Origin: Deltaproteobacteria bacterium
Lineage (GTDB): Bacteria; Desulfobacterota; Desulfobulbia; Desulfobulbales; Desulfurivibrionaceae
Length of the DNA stretch: 32,141 nt
Assembly (NCBI GenBank): GCA_021811385.1
Contig: JAJZPC010000026.1
Coordinates: 1-32,141 of the forward strand
Direction: 5' to 3'
Below, in pieces: positions 7,528 to 14,165 of the stretch (its first letter is position 1; each line of letters starts with the position of its first letter). The notes under the pieces were generated by a model that saw only the letters and a program-made list of their open reading frames with translations, did no database searches and had not been told where the DNA came from. Position numbers and translations under genes: made by a program.

Positions 7528-7898
7528 TCTACCGCCTAGCCGCCGACTCCATCCTTCTGCTTCATCTCGCCTTCACGCTTTTCACCGTGCTGGGGGGCTT
7601 GCTGGTGCTGCGCCGCCCCTCCCTGCTCTGGGTGCACCTTATCGCCGTGCTCTGGGGGGTGGTGATCGAGTGGGCGGACTGGATCTGCCCGCTTACGCCA
7701 CTGGAAAACTTTTTGCGGGAACAGGGCGGCGAGGCGGGTTATGCGGGAGGATTCATCGAGCATTACGTTGCCCTTGTTCTCTATCCCGAGGATCTCACCA
7801 TTGAGCTGCGTTACCTGCTTGGCCTGGGCCTTGTCGCGGTGAACCTGGTGATCTATGGGTATATTTTTCTGGTACGCCGTCGAAAACTCTTGCCGTAA
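7524..7898 (+). CDS. DUF2784 family membrane protein
   Basis: A 124-residue integral membrane protein beginning MIYRLAADSILLLHLAFTLFT. About three to four hydrophobic segments are visible (near residues 5-28, 35-50, 78-90 and 96-116), and it ends with a positive tail RRRKLLP. The motifs LWVHLIAVLWGVVIEWADWI, CPLTPLE, GFIEHY and LYP are characteristic of DUF2784, small inner-membrane proteins of unknown function. It overlaps the aminotransferase stop by 4 nt. Family assignment is strong from these motifs; no activity can be proposed. Confidence 0.87.
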   Translation: MIYRLAADSILLLHLAFTLFTVLGGLLVLRRPSLLWVHLIAVLWGVVIEWADWICPLTPLENFLREQGGEAGYAGGFIEHYVALVLYPEDLTIELRYLLGLGLVAVNLVIYGYIFLVRRRKLLP

Positions 7899-7949
7899 GA
7901 CACTGCTCCTCATCCCATGCCCCGTCCAGACAAATGCACTAAACACGCC

Positions 7950-8055
7950 GTGACTGCCCGGCAGCACCGCAGATGCGCGAAAGAGGCCTGCGAAGTGTGC
8001 TAGTGCACACGAGCAGGCCGATGACAAAGCAGATGCGGTGCTGCCGGACAGTCAC
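7950..8055. repeat. 106-bp nested palindrome (cruciform-capable)
   Basis: The outer arms GTGACTGCCCGGCAGCACCG (7950-7969) and the inverted copy ending GGACAGTCAC (8055) pair over about 22 bp with one mismatch. An inner hairpin, GGCCTGC...GTGTGC-TAGT-GCACAC...GCAGGCC (about 7985-8019), sits in the centre. It lies between the stops of two convergent genes, immediately beside a separate intrinsic terminator. It is too long for a simple terminator. A non-autonomous mobile repeat, REP/BIME unit or RNA element is possible. Confidence 0.8.
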
Positions 8056-8093
8056 AAAAAAGCCCCCTTCCCAGGGAGAACAGGAAGGGGGCT
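8055..8093 (-). terminator. Intrinsic terminator of the octahaem cytochrome gene
   Basis: Read on the minus strand, AGCCCCCTTCC pairs with GGAAGGGGGCT (11 bp, 11-nt loop) and is followed by six T. It starts 28 nt after the cytochrome stop codon. All parts of a Rho-independent terminator are present. Confidence 0.9.
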
Positions 8094-8120
8094 TATGGGA
8101 GGGTGCGGAAACCAGGGAGG

Positions 8121-9563
8121 TTACTTCTTCATCCTGGCAGCGCCTTTTGTTTTCATGGGATCGCCCTTGTAGCCCAAGGCCTTCCAGTCAAGACGGCCGT
8201 TGGCCGTGTGGCAGTCGTTGCACTTCAAGGCCTCGCCGGCCGGGGCAACCATGTGGTTGATCCGCCAGTACATGACGGTGGGGGCAAAATCATAGCTGCC
8301 GCTATACGCCAGACCCGAGGCCTCGCTGCCTGCCTTGGCCGCCTTGTCCCAGTCAAAATTCTTCCAGTAGGCGTCCTTGTCTTCCTTGTTGGTCGGCCAG
8401 ACCTTGGGGGTCAGGAAGTACTTGTTTTCCTTGTCGTAGAGCTGCTTTCCGGTATGCACCTTGAAGGGATAGATCTTGGCGGTTTTGTCCTTGATGCTGC
8501 CCGTGGGCGCGTTCAACTCGGTAACCTTGGCCGGATCGATCTTCTCGCCGCGCAGATAGACAGTGGCCTTGCCGTTGTACCATTTGTAGGCGGGGACCAC
8601 GTCTTTCGCCCAGGTAAAGTGGCCTTTTATCTTTGCATACCCCTCGCGCTTCTCCGTGCCGAACACCTGCTCCTCCACCTTGATATCCTGACCGGCGGTG
8701 GACCAGTCCCAATTCATCTTGGTGGGCATGGACTTGGCAAAGGTGGGGATATGGCAGGTTTGACAAGCCACGGTGGCGACATGCGTGTTCAGCTTGCCGT
8801 TCTTATGGGGCTTGGCATCATGGCACTGGGTGCATTCCAAATGATTCCTGCCGCCAGGCGTAACGATCATGGCATTCCCTTTGATGTTATGCTTCTGGGT
8901 GGTGTGGCATTCGGTGCATTGGAAGTTCAGGCTGTCGGAGCCCATGTGCACGTCAATGGCCTTGGTGGGATTTGCCATGGAGGAATCGATGTCGCCGTGC
9001 TTGACGTTGTTGCCGCCGCCGCCGAAACCATGGCAGGCCACGCAGTTTTTCTTGGCAGGCTTGCCGACGCTTTGGGCCACAGCCACCAGATCAACGGGCT
9101 TGGCGTCAAATTCCGGATTGCCGGTAAAACCGAAAGGCATGCCCGCGGCAGGCGGGGCCTTCTTGTAGGTTCCCGTGCCGTCGTGGCAGACCAGGCAGTC
9201 CACCTTGTTTTTGTCGTTGAAATCAAACGTGGCATCCTTCCAGCCGTAGCTGATATGACAGCTGGTGCAACGCGGCCAGTTGGAATCAAGCGAGATGCAG
9301 AAGTTGTTGATGGCGTTCTTCTTACCGAGCATGACCTTGCCTTTCTTGCCGGAGATCTCCTGCTCGCCGGCCCAGGTCCAGTGGGTGGTTTTCATGATGT
9401 CCGTTGCCGCGTCCGCATGGCACTCCAGACATTTCTTGGTCACGTCCATGGGCGTGGCAAAAGGACCGGTGATCGCCTTGTGCGCCTCACCGGCATGGGC
9501 CGATCCGCCTGCCACAACAGCCGACGCAACCAGCATTGCCGAGAATACACGGGATTTCCTCAT
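8121..9563 (-). CDS. Octahaem c-type cytochrome, tetrathionate reductase (Otr) family
   Basis: A 480-residue exported protein. The Sec signal peptide (residues 1-24, cut at SAHA-GEA) fits periplasmic haem attachment. Eight CxxCH haem sites are seen, with Cys at about 45, 99, 123, 174, 216, 244, 267 and 448. The spacing, with seven sites in the first 271 residues and the last far downstream after a haem-free stretch, is that of the octahaem tetrathionate reductase family. Characterised members reduce tetrathionate and also nitrite or hydroxylamine in vitro; the natural substrate here is not shown. AAGGAGG lies 11 nt before the ATG. It is a single-gene unit, with a sigma-54-type promoter about 115 nt upstream and an intrinsic terminator behind it. 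No quinol dehydrogenase partner is adjacent. Confidence 0.9.
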   Translation of the reverse strand: MRKSRVFSAMLVASAVVAGGSAHAGEAHKAITGPFATPMDVTKKCLECHADAATDIMKTTHWTWAGEQEISGKKGKVMLGKKNAINNFCISLDSNWPRCTSCHISYGWKDATFDFNDKNKVDCLVCHDGTGTYKKAPPAAGMPFGFTGNPEFDAKPVDLVAVAQSVGKPAKKNCVACHGFGGGGNNVKHGDIDSSMANPTKAIDVHMGSDSLNFQCTECHTTQKHNIKGNAMIVTPGGRNHLECTQCHDAKPHKNGKLNTHVATVACQTCHIPTFAKSMPTKMNWDWSTAGQDIKVEEQVFGTEKREGYAKIKGHFTWAKDVVPAYKWYNGKATVYLRGEKIDPAKVTELNAPTGSIKDKTAKIYPFKVHTGKQLYDKENKYFLTPKVWPTNKEDKDAYWKNFDWDKAAKAGSEASGLAYSGSYDFAPTVMYWRINHMVAPAGEALKCNDCHTANGRLDWKALGYKGDPMKTKGAARMKK

Positions 9564-9886
9564 AGCCTCATTCTCCTCCTTAAAAAATGAACCGTTACCC
9601 TTCCCCTCTTTTCCGGCCTCGAAACGAAGGCGGAAAAATCATGCGCAGCACACAACCGACTTCGGGGATATGAATAGCAAGTTAAATGCCAGCGCAGGAC
9701 GAAACAGGCAACAGGATGATTTACCGGAACAAATTCAGCATGGCGGGGTACAACTCGAAAGAAAGGGGGAGCAATTTTTTTTGACGAAACATAAAGAGTG
9801 GTGGACAACGTGCCAGAACCACAAGAAAAAGCCGAAACAAACAGCGCAAGCGTGCAAAATTACTTGCGTCCGTTACAGCCGGACCT
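9564..9886. other. Intergenic region upstream of the cytochrome gene
   Basis: A 323-nt gap. The only clear element is the sigma-54-type promoter. Just after the PP-loop gene stop, a small stem GTCCG-N7-CGGAC (9868-9884) may act as a weak terminator on the minus strand. An ACCAC/GTGGT inverted repeat (9798-9822) lies about 110-130 nt upstream of the sigma-54 site, where an enhancer-binding activator could act, but it is short. An open frame at 9560-9808 has no protein-like features. Confidence 0.5.
9676..9692 (-). promoter_or_regulatory. Sigma-54 (RpoN) type -24/-12 promoter for the octahaem cytochrome
   Basis: On the minus strand the sequence TGGCATTTAACTTGCT has the GG and GC dinucleotides exactly 10 nt apart, matching the sigma-54 pattern TGGCAC-N5-TTGCW except for one base in the -24 box. 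Transcription would start near 9665, leaving an untranslated leader of about 100 nt. If used, expression needs a bacterial enhancer-binding protein, which is not encoded in this window. Confidence 0.68.
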
Positions 9887-10636
9887 CTATGCGCTCCGGT
9901 TGCCGGGCGGAAAACAAAGCGCCGCCTCCCGGACCCGTCCGGCCAAGCGGTGTTCAATATACTCGCCGACCAAGGGCAGCATGTCATCCAGGTACTGGCC
10001 GATCTCTTTCTCCGTAGCGGTGGTCAGGGTCTGGCAGAACAAACACTTCCTTTCCCCCCCGCCCGTGGAGGGCAGGCCGAAATCCTCCAGCACATGCCGG
10101 GTGACCATCTGGTCATCAAAATCCTCGTACACCGGGAAGGTGGTGCTGATCCCGAACCGGGCCGACAGCTCCTTGATCTTTTCCATGAAGACCGGGGTCT
10201 GCTCGGGGTAATGTCCCTGTTTTTTGGTATACCCGGCCACGAAATGGGGGACGAAATGTTCATGGCAATAGATGATGGCCCGGGCATGCATGCCAAGTTT
10301 GCAGGCCACGCAGACGAGATTTTTCCCGTTGTAGCGGGGCATGATTTCCTCATACCGGTCAAGCCACAACCCCTGAAAAAGCCTGCCCATGTCAAGCTCC
10401 ACCATCTCCGCCGCCGGAATTTTCCCGGGATCGGAGGCGTTGGCCAGCAAGATTTTTTGCGCGGCCAGGAAACGGTTTCTGGGAAAATCGGCAAAACGGC
10501 CCATGCCGTTGAGCATGTGGAGCAGATGGATGCGCACCGGCCTGGCCAGGCCGGGATGATGGCCGGCGCTGGCCAGGGCATAGAGCGCGAGGGAGTCGGT
10601 CCCCCCGGAATACAAGATCGCCAGTTCCTGCTGCAT
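9887..10636 (-). CDS. PP-loop ATP-pyrophosphatase (adenine nucleotide alpha-hydrolase-like)
   Basis: A 249-residue cytoplasmic protein. The N-terminal SGGTDS (residues 10-15) is the PP-loop that binds ATP and adenylates a substrate, as in QueC, TtcA, ThiI and PAPS reductase-type proteins. Cys pairs in LVCVACKLGMHA and RKCLFCQT could bind zinc or an iron-sulfur cluster, as in TtcA- and QueC-like enzymes. The overall sequence is not one I can assign to a known pathway enzyme. The ATG at 10636 follows GGGGGAG and begins 2 nt after the stop of the RibD-C gene, so the two are translated from one message; longer upstream frames overlap that gene and are not used. A role in modifying a nucleobase-type substrate is inference from the partner. 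Confidence 0.8.
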   Translation of the reverse strand: MQQELAILYSGGTDSLALYALASAGHHPGLARPVRIHLLHMLNGMGRFADFPRNRFLAAQKILLANASDPGKIPAAEMVELDMGRLFQGLWLDRYEEIMPRYNGKNLVCVACKLGMHARAIIYCHEHFVPHFVAGYTKKQGHYPEQTPVFMEKIKELSARFGISTTFPVYEDFDDQMVTRHVLEDFGLPSTGGGERKCLFCQTLTTATEKEIGQYLDDMLPLVGEYIEHRLAGRVREAALCFPPGNRSA

Positions 10637-10638
10637 GG

Positions 10639-11283
10639 TCACTCCCCCTTCTGTACCCGGTATTTCAAGAACACCTCCCCGGTTGCCTCTGCCTCGCAGG
10701 AAACCAGGGTCAACGGCAAAAACGGCTCCCCCAGCGGACCATCTCCGCCGCACACGGCGGCCGCCCCCTGATCCCCGGAAATTTTCGGAGTCAGGGTGAG
10801 GAGAATCTCGTCAACCACCCCTTGCCTGAGGCAGGCATAGTTCAATCCGCCTCCGCCTTCGACCAGCAGAGACCCTGCGCCACGTTGTGCCAGATGGGCA
10901 AGAGCCGCAACCAGGGAAAGCCCCCCGGTGGACGCAGGCGGCAGGGGCACGATCTGGGCCAGCGCGCCAAGCCGGTGCCGCAATCCCGCAGCAGTTGCCT
11001 CGCCGGTAAAGATAAGGGGCGGTGGTCCGTGCTGAAATATTTTCTTTCCGGCCACCGGGATATCGCCGGACTGGGTGATGAACGCCCTGATCCGGTTGGG
11101 CAAAAGACTCCCCTCCGGCCCGCGCATCTCCGGATCACCCTGGCGCAGGGTTTCCGCGCCCAGCAGGCTGGCATCGGTTGCGGCCCGCATCGTTTCGAGC
11201 AGCCCACGATCAAGCGGGCTGCCGGTAAGACCGGGGCCGATGCGGCCGCAGATGGTGCCGGCTGCGATGATGGTTACTTGCAC
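10639..11283 (-). CDS. RibD C-terminal (pyrimidine reductase / DHFR-fold) domain protein
   Basis: A 214-residue stand-alone reductase domain starting with GTG at 11283 behind AGAGGGG. The pattern MRAATDASLLGAETLRQGDP, then NRIRAFITQSGDIP, and LLVEGGGGLNYACLRQGVVDEILLTLTPKI is that of the NADPH-dependent RibD C-terminal domain, which reduces the ribosylamino-pyrimidine in riboflavin synthesis and related compounds in other pathways. The N-terminal strand is divergent (TIIAAGTICGRIG replaces the usual S-x-D-G-x-I-A), so the reductase may use another substrate. No deaminase domain and no other rib gene is present. Two nucleotides separate it from the PP-loop gene, which implies a joint function. 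Confidence 0.82.
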   Translation of the reverse strand: MQVTIIAAGTICGRIGPGLTGSPLDRGLLETMRAATDASLLGAETLRQGDPEMRGPEGSLLPNRIRAFITQSGDIPVAGKKIFQHGPPPLIFTGEATAAGLRHRLGALAQIVPLPPASTGGLSLVAALAHLAQRGAGSLLVEGGGGLNYACLRQGVVDEILLTLTPKISGDQGAAAVCGGDGPLGEPFLPLTLVSCEAEATGEVFLKYRVQKGE

Positions 11284-11651
11284 GTCGCCCCTCTCTAAAA
11301 ATCCCGTAAGGTTTTATTGAAATCGCAACAAGCCGCGATTACAACAGTTATTCCTTTGTACCCATTTGAGTTTATGCTACGGACCTGTGTTGTCGTTCCC
11401 TTTTGGCAAGCCCTACAGGTTTTGGTTGACAAGATGGGCCTTTTTTCCCATAGAGTCAAGCATGACGGCCTGGCAAAAAGCCGTCAACATCCCGACACAA
11501 GTGCTTCGACAGGCTCAACACGAACGGTGGGTTTCAATACGACTAGAGAGTTTCCGTTCGCCCTGAGCCTGTCGAAGGGCCTTTTTTTTCATGAGTGCAT
11601 CAAGCGCACCCAAAAAACAACATCCATTTGCTACCGAACAAGAGAATATCC
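11284..11651. other. Intergenic region with small hairpins and one dispersed repeat
   Basis: A 368-nt gap between divergent genes. Seen are a hairpin AATCGC-N8-GCGATT (11321-11340) just upstream of the RibD-C gene, a hairpin TGACGGC-N10-GCCGTCA (11463-11486), a TTGACA hexamer (from about 11427) with only a poor -10 (CATAGA) 17 nt later on the plus strand, and the dispersed repeat listed separately. No gene was recognised; open frames across it carry the FALSLSKG repeat signature. Confidence 0.5.
11503..11588 (+). repeat. Dispersed inverted repeat doubling as a terminator-like stem-loop
   Basis: The left arm CTTCGACAGGCTCA...CGAACGG (about 11504-11527) and the right arm CCGTTCG...TGAGCCTGTCGAAG (about 11554-11577) pair over about 21 bp with a 3-nt mismatch. 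On the plus strand a run of eight T follows (11582-11589). The translated signature FALSLSKG is familiar from a repeat spread across many unrelated bacterial genomes (recalled knowledge). With its T-run it has the form of an intrinsic terminator, sitting 60 nt before the ParB-like gene. Confidence 0.75.
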
Positions 11652-12602
11652 ATGCCGCCCACCTTCCGTTCAAGCCTCGTCAACCTGCGCCACATCAATT
11701 TCCAGGATTTCAGCAACAGCCTGACGCCGGAAGAAGCACGGGAGCCAAGCCCTGCGCTGCTGGAATCCGTTGCCAGGAGCGGGATTCTCCATCCCCCCAT
11801 CCTCAGGGAACAGGGGCGAACCACCATGGAGATCGTCACGGGGCGCAAGCGGTTACTGGCTGCCCAGCAGACCCTGCACTCCATCTCCACCGTCTGCCTG
11901 GTTCTGCCCGCGGATACTCTGCCTGCGGAGGCTCTGGCCATCAACCTGGAAGACACCATGCTCCGGGGCGACATCACCGTGGTCGAACAGGCGATCTTTT
12001 TTCAGAAGATCCTCGTCCATCTGGATGAGAACGAGGCAGCCAGGAGGTTTCTCCCCGCCCTGGGGCTGGAACCGCACCGCCATCATCTGCACAACCTGAT
12101 GCAACTGATGGGGCTTGAAGAGCACCTGCTCACCGCGCTCCACGAAGGCCGACTGCACGAGGGGGTGGCCAGGGAATTGCTGGCCCTGAACTTCATCGAC
12201 CGCCTCTCCCTGTACGAGACCATGGAAATCCTCAGCCTCAGCGTCAGCAACCAGAAAAAAATCACCGCCGCCTGCCGGGAACTGGCGGCCAGACACAACA
12301 CCTCGGTCATGGCCCTGCTCGGCCAACCCGAGGTGCGGGAGATCCTCGATCCCCATGAGACGAACATCCCGCAAAAAACAGCCCGGCTCATGCAGTGGCT
12401 CACCGAACAACGTTTCCCGAACCTCACCGAGGCGGAACACGAGTTCCGTTCCTTTACCGCCGCACTCAAGCTGCCCGGCGGAGTGACCCTCGGCCACTCG
12501 CCGTCCTTTGAGCAGGATCAGCTGCACCTCTCCATTCCCTTCGGCAACCGGGACGAGCTGCGCACAGCCTGGCCGCGCATCGCCGACGCACTGAAGGGAT
12601 AA
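11652..12602 (+). CDS. ParB/Srx-fold nuclease-domain protein (solitary)
   Basis: A 316-residue protein starting MPPTFRSSLVNLRHINFQDF. An N-terminal ParB-like domain (about residues 10-110) shows LLESVARSGILHPPILREQG, then MEIVTGRKRLLAAQ, corresponding to the G-x-x-x-P and GxRR-type boxes that bind CTP in ParB. It is followed by INLEDTMLRGDITVVEQA, the ExxR-like helix region. The rest is helical and lacks a ParB C-terminal dimer domain I can recognise. There is no parA next to it, so it is unlikely to be the chromosomal partition protein; a regulatory or DNA-binding role is possible but unproven. The ATG at 11652 is favoured over 11595, which would start just after the repeat. It ends 6 nt from the convergent response regulator. 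Confidence 0.75.
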   Translation: MPPTFRSSLVNLRHINFQDFSNSLTPEEAREPSPALLESVARSGILHPPILREQGRTTMEIVTGRKRLLAAQQTLHSISTVCLVLPADTLPAEALAINLEDTMLRGDITVVEQAIFFQKILVHLDENEAARRFLPALGLEPHRHHLHNLMQLMGLEEHLLTALHEGRLHEGVARELLALNFIDRLSLYETMEILSLSVSNQKKITAACRELAARHNTSVMALLGQPEVREILDPHETNIPQKTARLMQWLTEQRFPNLTEAEHEFRSFTAALKLPGGVTLGHSPSFEQDQLHLSIPFGNRDELRTAWPRIADALKG

Positions 12603-12608
12603 GAGGCG

Positions 12609-14165
12609 TTACCCGGCCAGCGTGCGCCTGATCTCCAGGATCGTGTCGATATTTTCAAAAAAGAGATCCACCAGGACCGGGTCGAAATGCGCGCCCCGTT
12701 CCGCGCGGATAAGTGCGAGGATGTCCTCCATCTCCCAGGCTTGCCGGTAGGAACGGTCATTGCCCAGGGCATCGAACACATCGGCAAGGGCGGTGATTCT
12801 CGCGCTGATATGGATATCCTCGCCCTTCAAACCCTTGGGATAGCCACTGCCGTCAAACTTTTCATGGTGCTGCAGGGCGATGACAATGGCGGTCTTGATA
12901 ACATCCCGGTCGGAAAGGCCCAGCATCTCCTGGGCACGAATGGTATGGGTCTTCATGACCTCGAATTCCGCGGCGGAGAGCGGCCCGGTCTTATTGAGGA
13001 TGGCGTCGGGGATGGCGACCTTACCCACGTCATGCATGGAAGAGGCAAGACGGATCACCTCCACCTCCCGCTGGCTCAAGCCATGTTTCTCCGCGAGCAG
13101 CCGGCTGTATTCCGCCACCCGCCGGACATGGTTGCCCGTTTCAAAGGAACGCATCTCGGCCAGCTCGCCCAGGGTGTAGATGATCTCCTTCTGGGTTCCC
13201 TCGATCTCCTGATTCAAGAGCACGTTTTCGTAGGCCACCTGCACGTTGCCGCAAAAGACCTCGATCATCCTCCGGTCAAGCTCGCTGAGCTCGCGCCAGC
13301 CCTCAAGATAGATAACCGCCTCTTCCCCGCGCTCACTGCGAAAATAGCCGACATACCGGTTGTCCTGGCAGATGGATTGCTTGAGCAATGTTGCCCGCTG
13401 GACATCATCAAGAACCTTGGCCGGCAAATCGCCTCGAACCTCGGCGTCGAGATACGGCTCATAGGCCCCGGTGGCGGCCAGCACCTTGAAGCTGCCCTGC
13501 ACGTTGGATACCGCGATACCCGATGTCTGGCAATAGATGGCGTTCTCGCTGAGATGGAGGATGGAAACCAGCTGGCTCAAGACCCCGCTGGCCAGGTTGG
13601 TGATGGAACGAAGACGGCAGATATAGGTGGCCGCGTCGATGATCTTTTCCAGCCCCTTACGGTTGGCCTCGATGGTGAGGATATCCCGGTAGGACCGCAG
13701 GGAAGCCACCATGGTGGTGAAAAGCTTCTGGGCGGTGAGCTCGGTTTTTTCCTTGTAATCGTTGATGTCGTACTCGACGATGACCTTCTCCGCGGGCGCC
13801 TGGCCGGGCTGACCGGTACGCAGGATGATCCGGACAAAGGAGTTTTTCAACTCCTCCCGGATATGGCGGATCACTTCCAGCCCCGCGTCATTTTTCTCCA
13901 TGACCACGTCAAGAAAAATGATGGCGGTGTCGGGATGCTCGGCTATGAGATCCCTGGCCTCCTTGCCGGAATAGGCATGCAGAAAGAGCAGCCCTTTGTT
14001 CTCGTAGGAAAAATCGGAAAGAACCAGCTTGGTGACGGCATGCACCTCTTCCTCGTCGTCGACCACCAGCACCTTCCAGACGCCGTTGCTTCCTCCCCCT
14101 TGCCGGGAAACCCCATCCCCCTCCGGCTCATCCGCAAAAAAAACCGCCTCATGTGATTCCACCAT
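12609..14165 (-). CDS. Response regulator with DUF3369 and HD-GYP domains (c-di-GMP phosphodiesterase)
   Basis: A 518-residue protein in three parts. A receiver domain (about 30-145) has acidic pair Asp36-Asp37 and phospho-acceptor Asp86 in IIFLDVVMEKND. A DUF3369 sensory/linker region (about 160-320) follows. The HD-GYP domain (about 325-515) has His-Asp at 378-379 (SSMHDVGKVAIPD) and HHEKFDGSGYPKGLKG (433-448). These are the metal and substrate residues of active HD-GYP enzymes, which cleave c-di-GMP, so the domain is probably catalytic. The ATG at 14165 lies 17 nt inside the upstream histidine kinase gene. That overlap makes the kinase its likely phosphodonor, linking membrane sensing to c-di-GMP level and hence motility or biofilm. 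Confidence 0.92.
   Translation of the reverse strand: MVESHEAVFFADEPEGDGVSRQGGGSNGVWKVLVVDDEEEVHAVTKLVLSDFSYENKGLLFLHAYSGKEARDLIAEHPDTAIIFLDVVMEKNDAGLEVIRHIREELKNSFVRIILRTGQPGQAPAEKVIVEYDINDYKEKTELTAQKLFTTMVASLRSYRDILTIEANRKGLEKIIDAATYICRLRSITNLASGVLSQLVSILHLSENAIYCQTSGIAVSNVQGSFKVLAATGAYEPYLDAEVRGDLPAKVLDDVQRATLLKQSICQDNRYVGYFRSERGEEAVIYLEGWRELSELDRRMIEVFCGNVQVAYENVLLNQEIEGTQKEIIYTLGELAEMRSFETGNHVRRVAEYSRLLAEKHGLSQREVEVIRLASSMHDVGKVAIPDAILNKTGPLSAAEFEVMKTHTIRAQEMLGLSDRDVIKTAIVIALQHHEKFDGSGYPKGLKGEDIHISARITALADVFDALGNDRSYRQAWEMEDILALIRAERGAHFDPVLVDLFFENIDTILEIRRTLAG

Noticed and set aside
8103-9590. A 495-codon open frame antisense to the cytochrome
   Set aside because: The opposite strand has a signal peptide and eight CxxCH sites, which cannot be chance.
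9560-9808. A small 82-codon frame upstream of the cytochrome
   Set aside because: It has an unnatural Arg/Phe/Cys-rich composition, overlaps the sigma-54 site and has no ribosome site.
9803-9817. TGGCACG on the minus strand as a second sigma-54 -24 box
   Set aside because: No TTGC element follows at the required distance.
11317-11724. Peptide with FALSLSKG on the plus strand
   Set aside because: It is a nonsense translation of the dispersed inverted repeat.
12687-14156. A 489-codon open frame antisense to the HD-GYP regulator
   Set aside because: It has no protein-like features; the receiver and HD-GYP residues on the minus strand are intact.
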